Part shown: in pieces, positions 16,792 to 25,734 of the stretch
How positions within the stretch are numbered: position 1 is the stretch's first letter
Layout of the letters: each line of letters opens with the position of its first letter
Program-made: the position numbers and the translations under genes
The notes under the pieces: generated by a model
The model's database searches: none
Seen by the model: the letters and a program-made list of their open reading frames with translations, nothing else
What the model was told of the DNA's origin: nothing
DNA from: Actinoplanes siamensis
Lineage (GTDB): Bacteria; Actinomycetota; Actinomycetes; Mycobacteriales; Micromonosporaceae
Direction: 5' to 3'
Assembly: GCF_016862395.1 (NCBI RefSeq)
Contig: NZ_BOMW01000064.1
Location: forward strand, 1 to 64,000
DNA length: 64,000 nt

Positions 16792-17358
16792 CTACCGCGG
16801 CTCCTCGAGCCGCAGGGAGACCGGGCTCCCGTGCCGGGGCCGCAGCATGAGCAGGCCGCCGACGGCCACCAGCACCGCCCCGTCGATCACCAGTAACACC
16901 GCGCTGAACGGGTCGATGTCGTGCCGGTGCCGGGACACCGCGCTGGTCGCGGCCCGCTCGGCGGTGCTGTCGAGCGGTGCGGGAACCGCGCCGGTTCCGG
17001 CGCTGAAGCGGTACGCGCCTGTCGTGCTCGCACCGTCGCTGAAGATCACGTGATAGGCCACCGTCAGGTCACCCGGCGCGCCTGCTCGAACCGGCTGTCG
17101 CAGCACGGTCCTGCCCGGCTGCTCGGCTTCACCGTCCGCGAGGCCGGCGCCGTCCGGTCCGGAGACGGCTATGTGGGACGTCTCGAGGTCCACATCCGCC
17201 GAGAACCGCAGCGTCACCGCGGCCGGCATCGTCGTCAGGATCGCGCCGGGCGCCGGGTCGGCGGTCAGGTCCGGCTCGGCCCCGGCCGGAACCGGTGTGA
17301 TCAGCGCGAGGATGGTGCCGAGCACCAGGCAGGCCACCGTGGCCGCCGAACGGCGCAT
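16792..17358 (-). CDS. CopC-domain protein with signal peptide and C-terminal membrane anchor, copper ligands not conserved
   Basis: 188 residues from the ATG at 17358, which lies 1 nt after the stop of the upstream gene. A signal peptide (ATVACLVLGTILALITPVPAGA) is followed by a CopC/YobA-like beta-sandwich (DLTADPAPGAILTTMPAAVTLRFS, then HVIFSDGASTTGAYRFSAG). A C-terminal transmembrane span (FSAVLLVIDGAVLVAVGGLLML) ends in a basic tail. In copper-binding CopC the mature chain begins with His and a second ligand sits in a DGHxxxG loop. Here the mature end is Glu-Pro and the loop reads DGASTTG, so both expected ligands are missing. The fold is clear; copper binding is doubtful. Confidence 0.82.
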   Translation of the reverse strand: MRRSAATVACLVLGTILALITPVPAGAEPDLTADPAPGAILTTMPAAVTLRFSADVDLETSHIAVSGPDGAGLADGEAEQPGRTVLRQPVRAGAPGDLTVAYHVIFSDGASTTGAYRFSAGTGAVPAPLDSTAERAATSAVSRHRHDIDPFSAVLLVIDGAVLVAVGGLLMLRPRHGSPVSLRLEEPR

Positions 17359-17359
17359 C

Positions 17360-17947
17360 TCAGCCCGCCTGCGGAGCGAGATCCGGGACCCCGGCGTGCC
17401 CACCGCAGGAGCACGTCATCCGCGCCTGCTCGGCCGGCGCCGGCCGGACGTGCAGGTACATGGCGATCACCATCGGGACGAAGACGATGGAGTTGTAGAA
17501 CAGGTGCAGCTCGACCCGGGGCAGGACGAGCTGCAGAATGCTCGTCGGGACGGCGCTGCCGAACAGGTAGGAGTGCGACTGCGACTGGATCAGCAGCAGC
17601 AGGTGCTCGATGTGGTGCCAGAACTGAATGGCCAGCGCCACCGTCCACCAGGTCAGTGCCCGTCCGGTGAAACCACGTCGCAGCACCGCCAGGAAGACGA
17701 GCATGACGATGGCGTACCCGTAGTGCAGCCATTCAGAGGTGACCAGCCACGGGTAGAACTGTCCGAGGATGCCGCGCGCCTGCGGCCGCGGCCAGCCGAG
17801 CACCCAGATCTGGTACGCCTGTACCAGGTGTTCCGCCCAGTGTGCGATCGTGACGAACAGAAAGATCCGCAGCGCGTTCCGATGCCATGATCCGTTGAGT
17901 TTCGCGAGGACACGCCGCGAAGAGGGCACGCCGGCAACCTGCGTCAT
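17360..17947 (-). CDS. Polytopic membrane protein with paired His motifs, upstream of CopC-like gene
   Basis: 195 residues from the ATG at 17947, chosen because GGAAGG lies 7 nt before it. About five hydrophobic spans are seen. Two carry repeated His/Glu motifs, TIAHWAEHLVQ (near 35) and FWHHIEHLLLL (near 110), followed by RVELHLFYN. The cytoplasmic or outer tail has CSCGGH. Such intramembrane His clusters suggest metal or heme binding. I do not recognise a named family. It is tightly coupled to the CopC-like protein, so the two probably form one complex. Confidence 0.75.
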   Translation of the reverse strand: MTQVAGVPSSRRVLAKLNGSWHRNALRIFLFVTIAHWAEHLVQAYQIWVLGWPRPQARGILGQFYPWLVTSEWLHYGYAIVMLVFLAVLRRGFTGRALTWWTVALAIQFWHHIEHLLLLIQSQSHSYLFGSAVPTSILQLVLPRVELHLFYNSIVFVPMVIAMYLHVRPAPAEQARMTCSCGGHAGVPDLAPQAG

Positions 17948-18429
17948 GAGACGACCTTCCATCTGTTGGCCGATGTCTTCCGCCAACCTAGGCAGGTACG
18001 TTGTCCCGCGGTTCTTCCATGGTGCGCAGTTCGCGCCCGTCCGGAGCTGCCGGCGGCGCGGCTTTCTGGGTGCCGCCCACCACGAACCAGCCTCGGCGCC
18101 GGGGCACGCCGGGCGATCGCGGGCATGCGGAAGCGTCCGCGTTTCCCCGGTGGCAGAAAGAGAAAACCTGAGAATCAGGCGAACCTCTGATTACCGAGTA
18201 CGTCGGGCTCGACACGACATCGCATTGCGGGTCGAGGTCACCGACCAGCGGATGCCGGACGAGTTCGGACGCCGACGTGAGCGCCGCGACCCGCTTTTGC
18301 GACCACAGGTGCTGCCGCCCAAGATCTGCTGCCGACGGCGGCGTGCTCTTGGCGGCGCTGAGCGGCCTGCTCGGGTCTTCGTCGTGGAAGGTCGCGTCAT
18401 GGCGCCGTACCCCGGCACGGTCTTGATCT
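17948..18429. other. Intergenic region, no gene seen
   Basis: Lies between the start of the His-rich membrane protein gene and the stop of the LLM monooxygenase, both on the minus strand. Frames here are short with no recognisable domain. It should contain the promoter of the membrane protein/CopC pair and the LLM terminator, but no clear hairpin or -10/-35 was identified. Confidence 0.4.
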
Positions 18430-19707
18430 TCATGGGGTCGGTGTCAGGTCGAGATTGTCGCGCAGGGTCGCGCCGCGGTAGTCGCCCTTGACGATGCCGC
18501 GGCGGCGCAGTTCGTGCAGCAGCCCGTTGACGACGAAGTCGTGCTGTACGTCGTCGGCCAGCCCACCGAGCGAGAGCACGTCGAGCACGCGCGCGTCGAA
18601 GCGCTCCTGCACCGCGTCGGCCAGCTGTTCCGGTGTGCCGGCCACCGACCAGTGGCCGGTGTCCTGGGCGGCCTGGATCAGCTCGCGCAGCGTGCGTCCC
18701 TCGCGGATCAGCCGGCTGAAGATCTCGGCCCGCCCACGCCGCCGGTTGATCGCGCCGATGTCCGGCAGCAGACTCTCCGGCAGCCGTTCGTCCAGCTTGG
18801 CCTCGGTGAGGTCGATGTCGCCGCCCAGCATGCCGGCGACCAGCTCCCGGCCCTTCTCGTAGTCGATGGCCTCAAGGCGCTCGCGGACCAGCCGCCGGGC
18901 CTCGGCCTCGGTGGCCCCGAAGGTCGCGTGGAACGAGCTGAAGATCAACGGCAATCCGGGGGTACGGCCATGGGCCGCGGCCTGGGCCCGGATGCGTCCG
19001 GTGAACGCGCGGGCGTCGGCCAGCGTCGGCAGCGCCGTGAAGACGATCTCGGCGTGGCGGGCACCGAGCGCGATCCCGGCCGCTGACTGTCCGGCCTGGA
19101 TCAGCACGGGCCGCCGCTGGGGCAGGGGCGGGATGTTGATCGGTCCCTCGACCGAGAAGAACTCGCCCTGGTGCCGGATCGGCTCGATCAGCGACGGGTC
19201 CAGCACCGCCCGCCCGTCCGGCCCCTCGCGGAGCGCGCCCGGTCGCCAGCTGTCCCACAGCGCGTTCACGACCTCGACCGTCTCGGCGGCGCGGGCGTAT
19301 CGCTGCTCGGGCGACGGTAGCGCGCCCGCCCCGAAGTTCTGTTCCCCGAGCGAGGAGGTGACCAGGTTCCAGGCGGCCCGGCCGTTGCTGACGTGGTCCA
19401 GCGTGGCGAACATCCGCGCCAGGTTGAACGGGTGGTGGAAGGTCGTGGACACGGTGGCGATCAGTCCCGCCTTCGAGGTGACCTGGCTGAGCGCGGCCAC
19501 GAAGATCAGCGGCTCCTGGGCGCCGATCGTGCCCTGCGCGCCGAACTCCAGCAGGTCCGGCACGAACAGCGCGTCGATCCGGGCCGCCTCGGATCGCTGG
19601 GCGACCAGTGTCGCGGTGGCCAGGGTGGACCGGTGCGGGTCGAGGGCCAGCTCGTAGGGGCCGGGGTGGCCGCCGGCGCTGGCGACGGTGGCGAGAGTGC
19701 GTCTCAT
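18430..19707 (-). CDS. LLM-class flavin-dependent monooxygenase (NtaA/SnaA/DszA type)
   Basis: 425 residues. Family motifs are clear: FVPDLLEFGAQGTIGAQEPL, HPFNLARMFATLDHVSNGRAAWN, LVTSSLGEQNFGA, GEFFSVEGPINIPPLPQRRP and VLIQAGQSAAGIALGARHAEIVFTA in order. This group uses FMNH2 from a separate reductase to oxidise sulfonates, dibenzothiophene sulfone, NTA or lipid-like substrates. The ATG at 19707 has GGGAG upstream and overlaps the TGA of a 64-codon ORF. No sulfonate ABC transporter is present, so the substrate is open. Confidence 0.9.
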   Translation of the reverse strand: MRRTLATVASAGGHPGPYELALDPHRSTLATATLVAQRSEAARIDALFVPDLLEFGAQGTIGAQEPLIFVAALSQVTSKAGLIATVSTTFHHPFNLARMFATLDHVSNGRAAWNLVTSSLGEQNFGAGALPSPEQRYARAAETVEVVNALWDSWRPGALREGPDGRAVLDPSLIEPIRHQGEFFSVEGPINIPPLPQRRPVLIQAGQSAAGIALGARHAEIVFTALPTLADARAFTGRIRAQAAAHGRTPGLPLIFSSFHATFGATEAEARRLVRERLEAIDYEKGRELVAGMLGGDIDLTEAKLDERLPESLLPDIGAINRRRGRAEIFSRLIREGRTLRELIQAAQDTGHWSVAGTPEQLADAVQERFDARVLDVLSLGGLADDVQHDFVVNGLLHELRRRGIVKGDYRGATLRDNLDLTPTP

Positions 19708-19898
19708 CGAAACTCCCTGTCGGTACGGTCGGTACACGCGCCGATCTCCTTCTCCCGGCCGCGCAGCAGCGCCCAGCCGCCGAGTCCGCCGGCGGCCAGC
19801 GCTCCGGCGCCGGCGGCGGCCGAGGTGATCAGGCGTCGCCGCGAGATGCCCGGTGGTGCGTCGACGAGCACGCGATCCAGGGGCTGGTTGTCCGCCAT
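19704..19898 (-). CDS. 64-residue Tat-signal-like small protein coupled to the LLM monooxygenase
   Basis: 64 codons. ISRRRLITSAAAGAGALAAG is a good twin-arginine signal with no mature domain behind it. The ATG has a strong GGAAGGTGAG site, and the stop overlaps the downstream ATG (ATGA). The size suggests either the remains of a Tat-exported solute-binding lipoprotein, of the kind often next to such monooxygenases, or a true small membrane peptide that serves as the translational leader. The reading frame is intact and well placed. Confidence 0.65.
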   Translation of the reverse strand: MADNQPLDRVLVDAPPGISRRRLITSAAAGAGALAAGGLGGWALLRGREKEIGACTDRTDREFR

Positions 19899-19960
19899 CG
19901 TGGCTCACCTTCCGTACCGTGCCGTAGCCGCTCGGTGTTCGGACGGTAACGCCGCCCCGC

Positions 19961-19971
19961 TGTAGTCTACA
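19961..19971. promoter_or_regulatory. Candidate operator/promoter region of the Tat-peptide/LLM operon
   Basis: TGTAGTCTACA is a perfect 11-nt palindrome 63 nt upstream of the ATG at 19898. It is followed on the far side by an unusually AT-rich run (GGTTATATATGTATT, about 19981-19995) in otherwise very GC-rich DNA. Placement and composition fit a repressor operator next to a promoter reading leftwards. Confidence 0.45.
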
Positions 19972-20232
19972 ACTCCCATTGGTTATATATGTATTTCGGG
20001 CGGCGGCGATCGCTGCCGCGTCCCGTCGGTCGTGCCGAGCCTGCTCGCGGCGACAGCTCACGAGGCCGATCGAGCTCGGTCAGGGTCTCCTGCGGATCGC
20101 GCACCCGAAGGATCTCGGCACGTGCGTCGGCGTCCGGCCGGTAGCCGCCCATCCCGACGACCGCGGCGGCGGCTGGCAACTCCCCGCGAACCCGACACCG
20201 ATCTACGCCGCCTGAGCGACGAAAGGCTCAGT

Positions 20233-20360
20233 GCGGCCGCGTTCGGCGGCCAGGCCGTCACCGCCCCGCACGAGCCGCGCGCTCCGTGGCGTGGGCATCG
20301 CCCTGGACGACTTCGGCACCGCAGGGCCACCACTTCGGCAAGCCCGCCGCCGACCCGTGA
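20233..20360 (+). pseudogene. EAL-domain (c-di-GMP phosphodiesterase) remnant with internal deletion
   Basis: The DNA at 20291-20321 matches the GVGIALDDFGTG coding segment of the downstream GGDEF-EAL gene (23901-23931) at almost every base. It is joined directly at 20322 to sequence matching that gene's GYHFGKPAAEP end (24147-24180), with a TGA at 20358. About 215 nt are missing and the frame changes at the junction. Upstream, 20233-20290 aligns more weakly with the TAVFSGGVAVRAIEDLHAL segment. This is the deleted tail of a paralogous EAL gene, not an active enzyme. Confidence 0.8.
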
Positions 20361-20509
20361 TTCGCGTCCGAACGAACACCCGTCGCGATGTGGATACGGT
20401 GCCCACCACGTGGGCGCCGTCAGGTGCCGAATGGCTCAGGTCTGCCTCTGCCGCGCCGACTGACACGGGGAAGCAGCGTCGGACATTCGTACGGGAGGAA
20501 GCGGCACAG

Positions 20510-21976
20510 ATGCTGAAGCGTCCTCCTGCGTGGGTGGGTTTCCTGATCTGCGGCATGCTCTTCGTCGCGCTGTATCTGCGGATGCCGGACAACCTGTACG
20601 GGGTGCTGGGGTGGGACGGCGTGGCGGTGGCCGGTGCCGTGGCCATCGTGGTCGGCATCCGGCGCAACCGTCCCGAGGGGGTGGCCGCCTGGTGGCTGCT
20701 CATGGCCGGGCAACTGGCCAACGTCGTGGGCGACATCATCTACTTCGTCGCCCCGGACGACGCCGAGGTCTTTCACCCGTACGACGTCCCGTACCTGCTC
20801 GGCTACGGGCTCCAGGTGGCCGGGCTGCTGAGCCTGCTGCGCCGGCGAGGCGCCGGGCGGGACTGGGCCACGCTCGTCGACTCGATGATCATCACGAGTG
20901 CGTTCGCGCTGCTGAGCTGGGTGTTCCTGATGAAGCCGGTGGCCGCGGAGGCGTCGCTCGGCTTGGGTGGCCAGGTGATGGCGATCTCGTACCCGGCTTT
21001 CGATCTCCTGTTGGTCGCCATGGTCGCCTGGCTGCTGACCGCCGGCGGGTCCCGCAACGTCGCGTTCTTCCTGGTCGCCGGGTACATGGTGGTTTTCCTC
21101 GTCGGCGACTACTTCTGGTCGTTCGCCAACCAGACCTCCTACGATCCGGGCACGCTCGGCGGTCGGCTGATCGACTGCGCGTACCTGACCGGCTACATCG
21201 CCTTCGGCGCCGGCGCGTTGCACCCGGGCATGGTGGAGATCGGCCGGACGGCCGGCCCGCAGCGGGTCCGGCCGATGACCCTGCACCGCCTGGTGCTGCT
21301 CACCACCGCCACGCTGATCGCGCCGGCGTTGCTGGCCTGGCAGGCGTACAGCGGTGGCGGACGGGTTCCCGACGCGTACGCGATCGTGGTCGGTTCGGTG
21401 GTCATGTTCCTGCTGGTCATCGCCCGGATGACGATGCTCGTCCGGCAGGTCCAGGCGCAGGCCGTCGTACTGGCGGAACACGCCGACCTGCTGCGCGAGG
21501 CGGCCCAGCTGGACCCGCTCACCAACCTGCCCAACCGCCGCGCCTGGAACGCCGCGCTGCCCTCGGCGCTGCAACACGCCGCCCGCCACCGCGCCCCACT
21601 CACCCTGGCCGTGCTCGACCTCGACCACTTCAAGGTCTTCAACGACACGCACGGCCACCAGACGGGGGACCGGCTGCTCATCGAGGCGACGGCGGTGTGG
21701 TCGGCGAACCTGCGCTCGGCAGACGTGCTGGCCCGCTACGGCGGCGAGGAATTCGTGGCACTGCTGCCCGGCACCACCGCGGCCGAGGCCCTCGACCTGC
21801 TCGACCGACTGCGCCCGCTCACGCCGATGGGCTGCACCTTCTCGGCCGGCGTCGCGACCTGGGACGGCGTGGAGAGCGGCGAGGAACTGCTCGGCCGTGC
21901 CGACCAGGCGCTGTACCGGGCCAAGGACGCCGGCCGCGACCGGGTGGTGAGCGACGATGTCATCGCCGCCGCCTGA
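20510..21976 (+). CDS. Membrane diguanylate cyclase (GGDEF domain)
   Basis: 488 residues from the ATG at 20510, preceded by GGGAGGAAG. The N-terminal ~300 residues form about eight hydrophobic spans (LICGMLFVALYL, VAVAGAVAIVVG, ALLSWVFLM, FLVAGYMVVFLVGDYFW). A short coiled linker (QVQAQAVVLAEHADLLREAA) leads to a GGDEF domain with LDPLTNLPNRRAW and the active-site RYGGEEF at 410-415. An RxxD product-inhibition site (RSAD) sits exactly five residues before GGEEF, so feedback by c-di-GMP is expected. The membrane domain is paralogous to that of the next gene, with which it overlaps by 20 nt. Confidence 0.92.
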   Translation: MLKRPPAWVGFLICGMLFVALYLRMPDNLYGVLGWDGVAVAGAVAIVVGIRRNRPEGVAAWWLLMAGQLANVVGDIIYFVAPDDAEVFHPYDVPYLLGYGLQVAGLLSLLRRRGAGRDWATLVDSMIITSAFALLSWVFLMKPVAAEASLGLGGQVMAISYPAFDLLLVAMVAWLLTAGGSRNVAFFLVAGYMVVFLVGDYFWSFANQTSYDPGTLGGRLIDCAYLTGYIAFGAGALHPGMVEIGRTAGPQRVRPMTLHRLVLLTTATLIAPALLAWQAYSGGGRVPDAYAIVVGSVVMFLLVIARMTMLVRQVQAQAVVLAEHADLLREAAQLDPLTNLPNRRAWNAALPSALQHAARHRAPLTLAVLDLDHFKVFNDTHGHQTGDRLLIEATAVWSANLRSADVLARYGGEEFVALLPGTTAAEALDLLDRLRPLTPMGCTFSAGVATWDGVESGEELLGRADQALYRAKDAGRDRVVSDDVIAAA

Positions 21977-24212
21977 CCTGCGGACGATCACCGACCGCCG
22001 GACCCGCCTGGCCTGGACGTGGATGACGGCGGGGACGCTGATCTGCCTCGGCTACCCGCTGCTTCCGGTCGGGGGCGTGCTCGCGCCCGCGCTGTACAAC
22101 GTGATCGGTCTGGCCGCGTTCGTGGCCATCCTCGCCGCGGTGCGCCGGTACCGGCCGGCCCGGCCGTACGCCTGGTACGTGTTCGCCGCCGGCGTCATCG
22201 CGTTCGTGGCCGGTGACGTGGCCTTCGAGGTCGGTGGCCTGCTACACGGCGAGCACCCGTACCCGTACTGGAACGACGCGCTCTACCTCGTCGCGTACCC
22301 CTTGCTCTGGTCCGGCCTGCTCCTCGCCGCCGGCGTACCGGCCCGGCGGGACGTGCCCGGCATGATCGACGCCGCGGTGATGGCCACCGGTGTCGCGCTG
22401 GTCTACTGGGTGTTCCTGATCGATCCGGCGCTGGGCGGACAAGGCACGCCGATGTCCGAGCGGATCCTCACCGTCGTCTACCCCGGCTGTGACGTGATCA
22501 TGTGCGCGGTGGCGACCCGGCTGCTGACCCGCACCGGAGCCCGCACCACCAGCGTGGTCCTGCTCGCCGCCGGCTCGGCGCTGAACTTCGCCGGTGACCT
22601 CGCCTGGAGTCTCGCGCCGTCGCTGAGCGGATATCCGGCCTCGGTCATCACCGCCGCGTTCCTGGGCAGCTACGTCTGCTGGGCCGGCGCCGCGCTGCAC
22701 CCCTCCATGGGCGATGCCGGCACCTCGGCGCGCCCGGCCACCACCGTCCGGTTCGGGTGGGGCCGTTCCACGCTGCTGGTCGGCTGCGCCCTGCTCGTGC
22801 CCGCCGTGCTGATGATCCAGGGCCTGCGCCACCATGAGATCAAGTGGGCGGCCATCGGGCTCGGCGCCGTCCTGGTCCTCCTCCTCGTGACCGCCCGCAT
22901 GGCCGGCTTCGTCCGGCAGATCCAGACCCAGTCGGCGCAGCTCGAGCGGCTGGCCATGCGCGACGACCTCACCGGACTGGCCAACCGCCGCCGATTCGGC
23001 CGCCGCCTCGGCGAGGCCCTCGCGGCCGGCTCCCCGCAGGTCTGCCTTCTGGACCTCAACCGCTTCAAGGAGATCAACGACCGGCTCGGGCACGCGGTCG
23101 GTGACGCGCTGCTGGCTGCCGTCGCCGACCGCCTGCGCCACGGGCTGGGCGACGTCGACCTGGTGGCGCGGATGGGCGGCGACGAGTTCGCTGTCCTGCT
23201 CGCCGACGCGACGGCCGCGGAGGCCGACGCCGACGCCGCCCGGATCTCCGCCGCGCTGCGCGAGCCGTTCGAGGTGGCCGGCCAGAAGCTGCTGGTGGAC
23301 GCGAGCGTCGGGGTCGCCGACGGCGCCGGTGCCGGCGACGCGATGGAGGTTCTGCGCCGGGCCGACGTCGCGATGTACGCGGCGAAGTGCAGCGGCGGCC
23401 GGTGGCGGCGGTACGCGGCCGGACTGGACGAACACACCGACGAGAAGGCCCGCCTCGGCGCCGAACTGCGCGCCGCCCTGGACACCGGCGAGTTCCGCCT
23501 GGTGTACCAGCCCATCGTGTCGCTGCCCTCCGGCGACCCGCGCTACGTGGAGGCGCTGGTCCGCTGGCAGCACCCGCAACGCGGCTTCGTCAGTCCCGCC
23601 GAGTTCGTCCCGGTCACCGAGGAGAACGGCCTGATCGTCGAGCTCGGTGAATGGATCATGCGGACCGCGTGCTCCGACTTCGCCCGATGGCACGCCGAGC
23701 ACCCGGCCACGGCCCCGGAGCGCATCAGCGTGAACGTCTCCGCCCGGCAGCTCGCCGAGCCAGGGCTCGCCGCGATGGTCGCCGCCGTGCTGGCCGAAAC
23801 GGGGATGCCAGCCGGGCGCCTGATCGTCGAGGTCACCGAGACCGCCGTGTTCAGCGGCGGCGTCGCGGTCCGGGCCATCGAGGATCTGCACGCGCTGGGC
23901 GTCGGGATCGCCCTGGACGACTTCGGCACCGGGCACTCGTCGCTCGGCCTGCTGCAGACCGTCCCGGTGGACGTCCTCAAGGTCGACAAATCGTTCGTCG
24001 ACAACGTGACCATGGCGGGCCGGCACGCGGTGATCGCCGAGGCGCTCATCCGGGTCAGCGACGGCCTCGGGCTCAGCGCCGTGGCCGAAGGCGTCGAGAC
24101 CGCCGAACAGGCCGCGGAACTGCACCGCCTGGGCTACCGGCTGGCGCAGGGCTACCACTTCGGCAAGCCGGCCGCGGAGCCCACCGCCCGCCGGACAGCG
24201 GCGGTGGCCTGA
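21957..24212 (+). CDS. Membrane GGDEF-EAL c-di-GMP enzyme
   Basis: 751 residues. Six to eight N-terminal spans (to about residue 320) are followed by a GGDEF domain (DDLTGLANRRRFGR, GGDEF at 407-411). The EAL domain has EAL at 532-534, then NVSARQL, EVTETAV, DDFGTGHSS, VDVLKVDKSFV and AEGVET. Both active sites look complete, so it may make and break c-di-GMP. The Arg of the RxxD inhibitory site is replaced (GDVD), unlike the upstream cyclase. It starts inside the preceding gene, so the two are co-translated. A remnant of another EAL copy lies upstream. Confidence 0.92.
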   Translation: MSSPPPDLRTITDRRTRLAWTWMTAGTLICLGYPLLPVGGVLAPALYNVIGLAAFVAILAAVRRYRPARPYAWYVFAAGVIAFVAGDVAFEVGGLLHGEHPYPYWNDALYLVAYPLLWSGLLLAAGVPARRDVPGMIDAAVMATGVALVYWVFLIDPALGGQGTPMSERILTVVYPGCDVIMCAVATRLLTRTGARTTSVVLLAAGSALNFAGDLAWSLAPSLSGYPASVITAAFLGSYVCWAGAALHPSMGDAGTSARPATTVRFGWGRSTLLVGCALLVPAVLMIQGLRHHEIKWAAIGLGAVLVLLLVTARMAGFVRQIQTQSAQLERLAMRDDLTGLANRRRFGRRLGEALAAGSPQVCLLDLNRFKEINDRLGHAVGDALLAAVADRLRHGLGDVDLVARMGGDEFAVLLADATAAEADADAARISAALREPFEVAGQKLLVDASVGVADGAGAGDAMEVLRRADVAMYAAKCSGGRWRRYAAGLDEHTDEKARLGAELRAALDTGEFRLVYQPIVSLPSGDPRYVEALVRWQHPQRGFVSPAEFVPVTEENGLIVELGEWIMRTACSDFARWHAEHPATAPERISVNVSARQLAEPGLAAMVAAVLAETGMPAGRLIVEVTETAVFSGGVAVRAIEDLHALGVGIALDDFGTGHSSLGLLQTVPVDVLKVDKSFVDNVTMAGRHAVIAEALIRVSDGLGLSAVAEGVETAEQAAELHRLGYRLAQGYHFGKPAAEPTARRTAAVA

Positions 24213-24390
24213 CCCGGTCTCACCTCGCGGTCCCACCGGCCACGGACCCGCCGGCCCGGCTCACCCCGGCCGACGCGACGACCTGCACCACGCGCCAGTA
24301 CTGCCGGACCTTCGGGAAGGCCGACGGCTGGGCGCTGACCGGCGACCCCCGGGCGGCGAGTGTCCCGACGTTGGTGCGCAGCGGATGCCG

Positions 24391-25572
24391 TCACAGCATC
24401 CACCGCGCGATCACGGCGGTGAGCCAGCCGGCCATCGCGCACACCAGCAGTGAACGGTCGAGCGTTCCGACCATCGCGGTGATCCCGGCGACCGCCACCG
24501 GTGAGAAGAACTGGCTGAGCGAGTAGACGGAGATCCAGGCGGCGGTGCCGCGGCCCCGCAGTTCGAATGCCAGTTGCGAGGTGGTGCCGATGAGCAGGGC
24601 GGGCATGAGCAGTCCACCGCCCACCCCGCAGACGACGGCGCCGGCGGTGATCGTCAGCCAATGGTCGCCGAGGCTCATCGCCAGCAGTCCGAGCCCGCTG
24701 ATCGCGAAGCCGGCTATCAGTGGGTGGTTGGCGCCGTGTCGGGCTGCTCGGGCGAAGCTCATCGCCGCCACGGTGACGCCGAGGTTGGCGAGGGCGGCGG
24801 CGGCGCCGATTCCGGCGCTGCCGATGCCGAGGTCGTCGAGGAGGAAGCTGAGCTGGACCTGCAACACGAAGAACAGGAGTACGCCGCCGATGAAGGTGAG
24901 CGTCAGCAGCGGGGCGAGCCGGCGGGGCAGTCCGGATACGCCGACGACCGGCGTATCGGCGCCTCGGAGGTCCTTTCGCGGCTCCCGGAGCACCACCGTC
25001 ATGGCTGCCAGTAGTGGCAGTGCGATGGCGTAACCCCAGAAGGGGGTACGCCACCCGAACGCGCCGAGGATGCCGCCGACCGCCATGAACACGATCGCCG
25101 AGCTGGACGCGACCATGGAGTGCCATGCCAGGTACCGGTCACGCCGCGCGCCGATGAAGTAGTCGCCTATCAGCGTCAGGCAGCAGGTGATGATGGCCGC
25201 CTCGATCACGCCGAGCAGCACTCGGCTGACGAGGATGGCGGCCAGGGAGTGCAGCCAGAGCGGCGCGGTGCCGACCACGGCGTAGGCGAGCATCGACCAG
25301 CGCAGCAGACGGGTACGCCCGAGGCGGTCCACCACCATCCCGGCCATCGGGCTGAGCAGGGCGATGCTGAGGGCGGGCACGGTCATGACCAGGGGGGCGA
25401 GGACTTCCACGCCGGGGGTGCCGGCGAACGACCTCTGCAGCTCGGGCAATACCGGTGCGATGAGCAGGGCGCCCATGACCGGTGTGCAGGATCCGAGCAG
25501 GAGTACGAACGCTTGCGGCTTGCCGGCCCGGGTTGACACCGATGTGGCCGGGGCGCGCCGTGATCGGTACAT
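24391..25572 (-). CDS. MFS transporter (12-span drug efflux type)
   Basis: 393 residues from the ATG at 25572 (MYRSRRAPATS). A longer in-frame start at 25641 is possible. The motif-A-like GMVVDRLGRTRLLRW follows the second span, with repeated hydrophobic segments up to AMAGWLTAVIARWML. An expected role is export of a small organic molecule. It is divergent from the glycosyltransferase gene with about 160 nt between them, so the two may share a control region and a product. Confidence 0.88.
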   Translation of the reverse strand: MYRSRRAPATSVSTRAGKPQAFVLLLGSCTPVMGALLIAPVLPELQRSFAGTPGVEVLAPLVMTVPALSIALLSPMAGMVVDRLGRTRLLRWSMLAYAVVGTAPLWLHSLAAILVSRVLLGVIEAAIITCCLTLIGDYFIGARRDRYLAWHSMVASSSAIVFMAVGGILGAFGWRTPFWGYAIALPLLAAMTVVLREPRKDLRGADTPVVGVSGLPRRLAPLLTLTFIGGVLLFFVLQVQLSFLLDDLGIGSAGIGAAAALANLGVTVAAMSFARAARHGANHPLIAGFAISGLGLLAMSLGDHWLTITAGAVVCGVGGGLLMPALLIGTTSQLAFELRGRGTAAWISVYSLSQFFSPVAVAGITAMVGTLDRSLLVCAMAGWLTAVIARWML

Positions 25573-25734
25573 CGCTACCCCCGGCCCCCGATGAGTCCGA
25601 CATATTTGCCGATAGGTATGTAGACGGATGATATGACTCATTCTCGGCTACAATGGCGGCACGGAGGGGTTTTCCGCAGAGCCCCGGATGAACGTCAGCT
25701 CGCGAACCCCCGGGGGAGCACGAGGAAGTCATCG

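Noticed and set aside
19967-20179. 70-codon minus-strand ORF upstream of the Tat peptide gene
   Set aside because: It ends in the AT-rich promoter-like island and has no ribosome site or recognisable domain.
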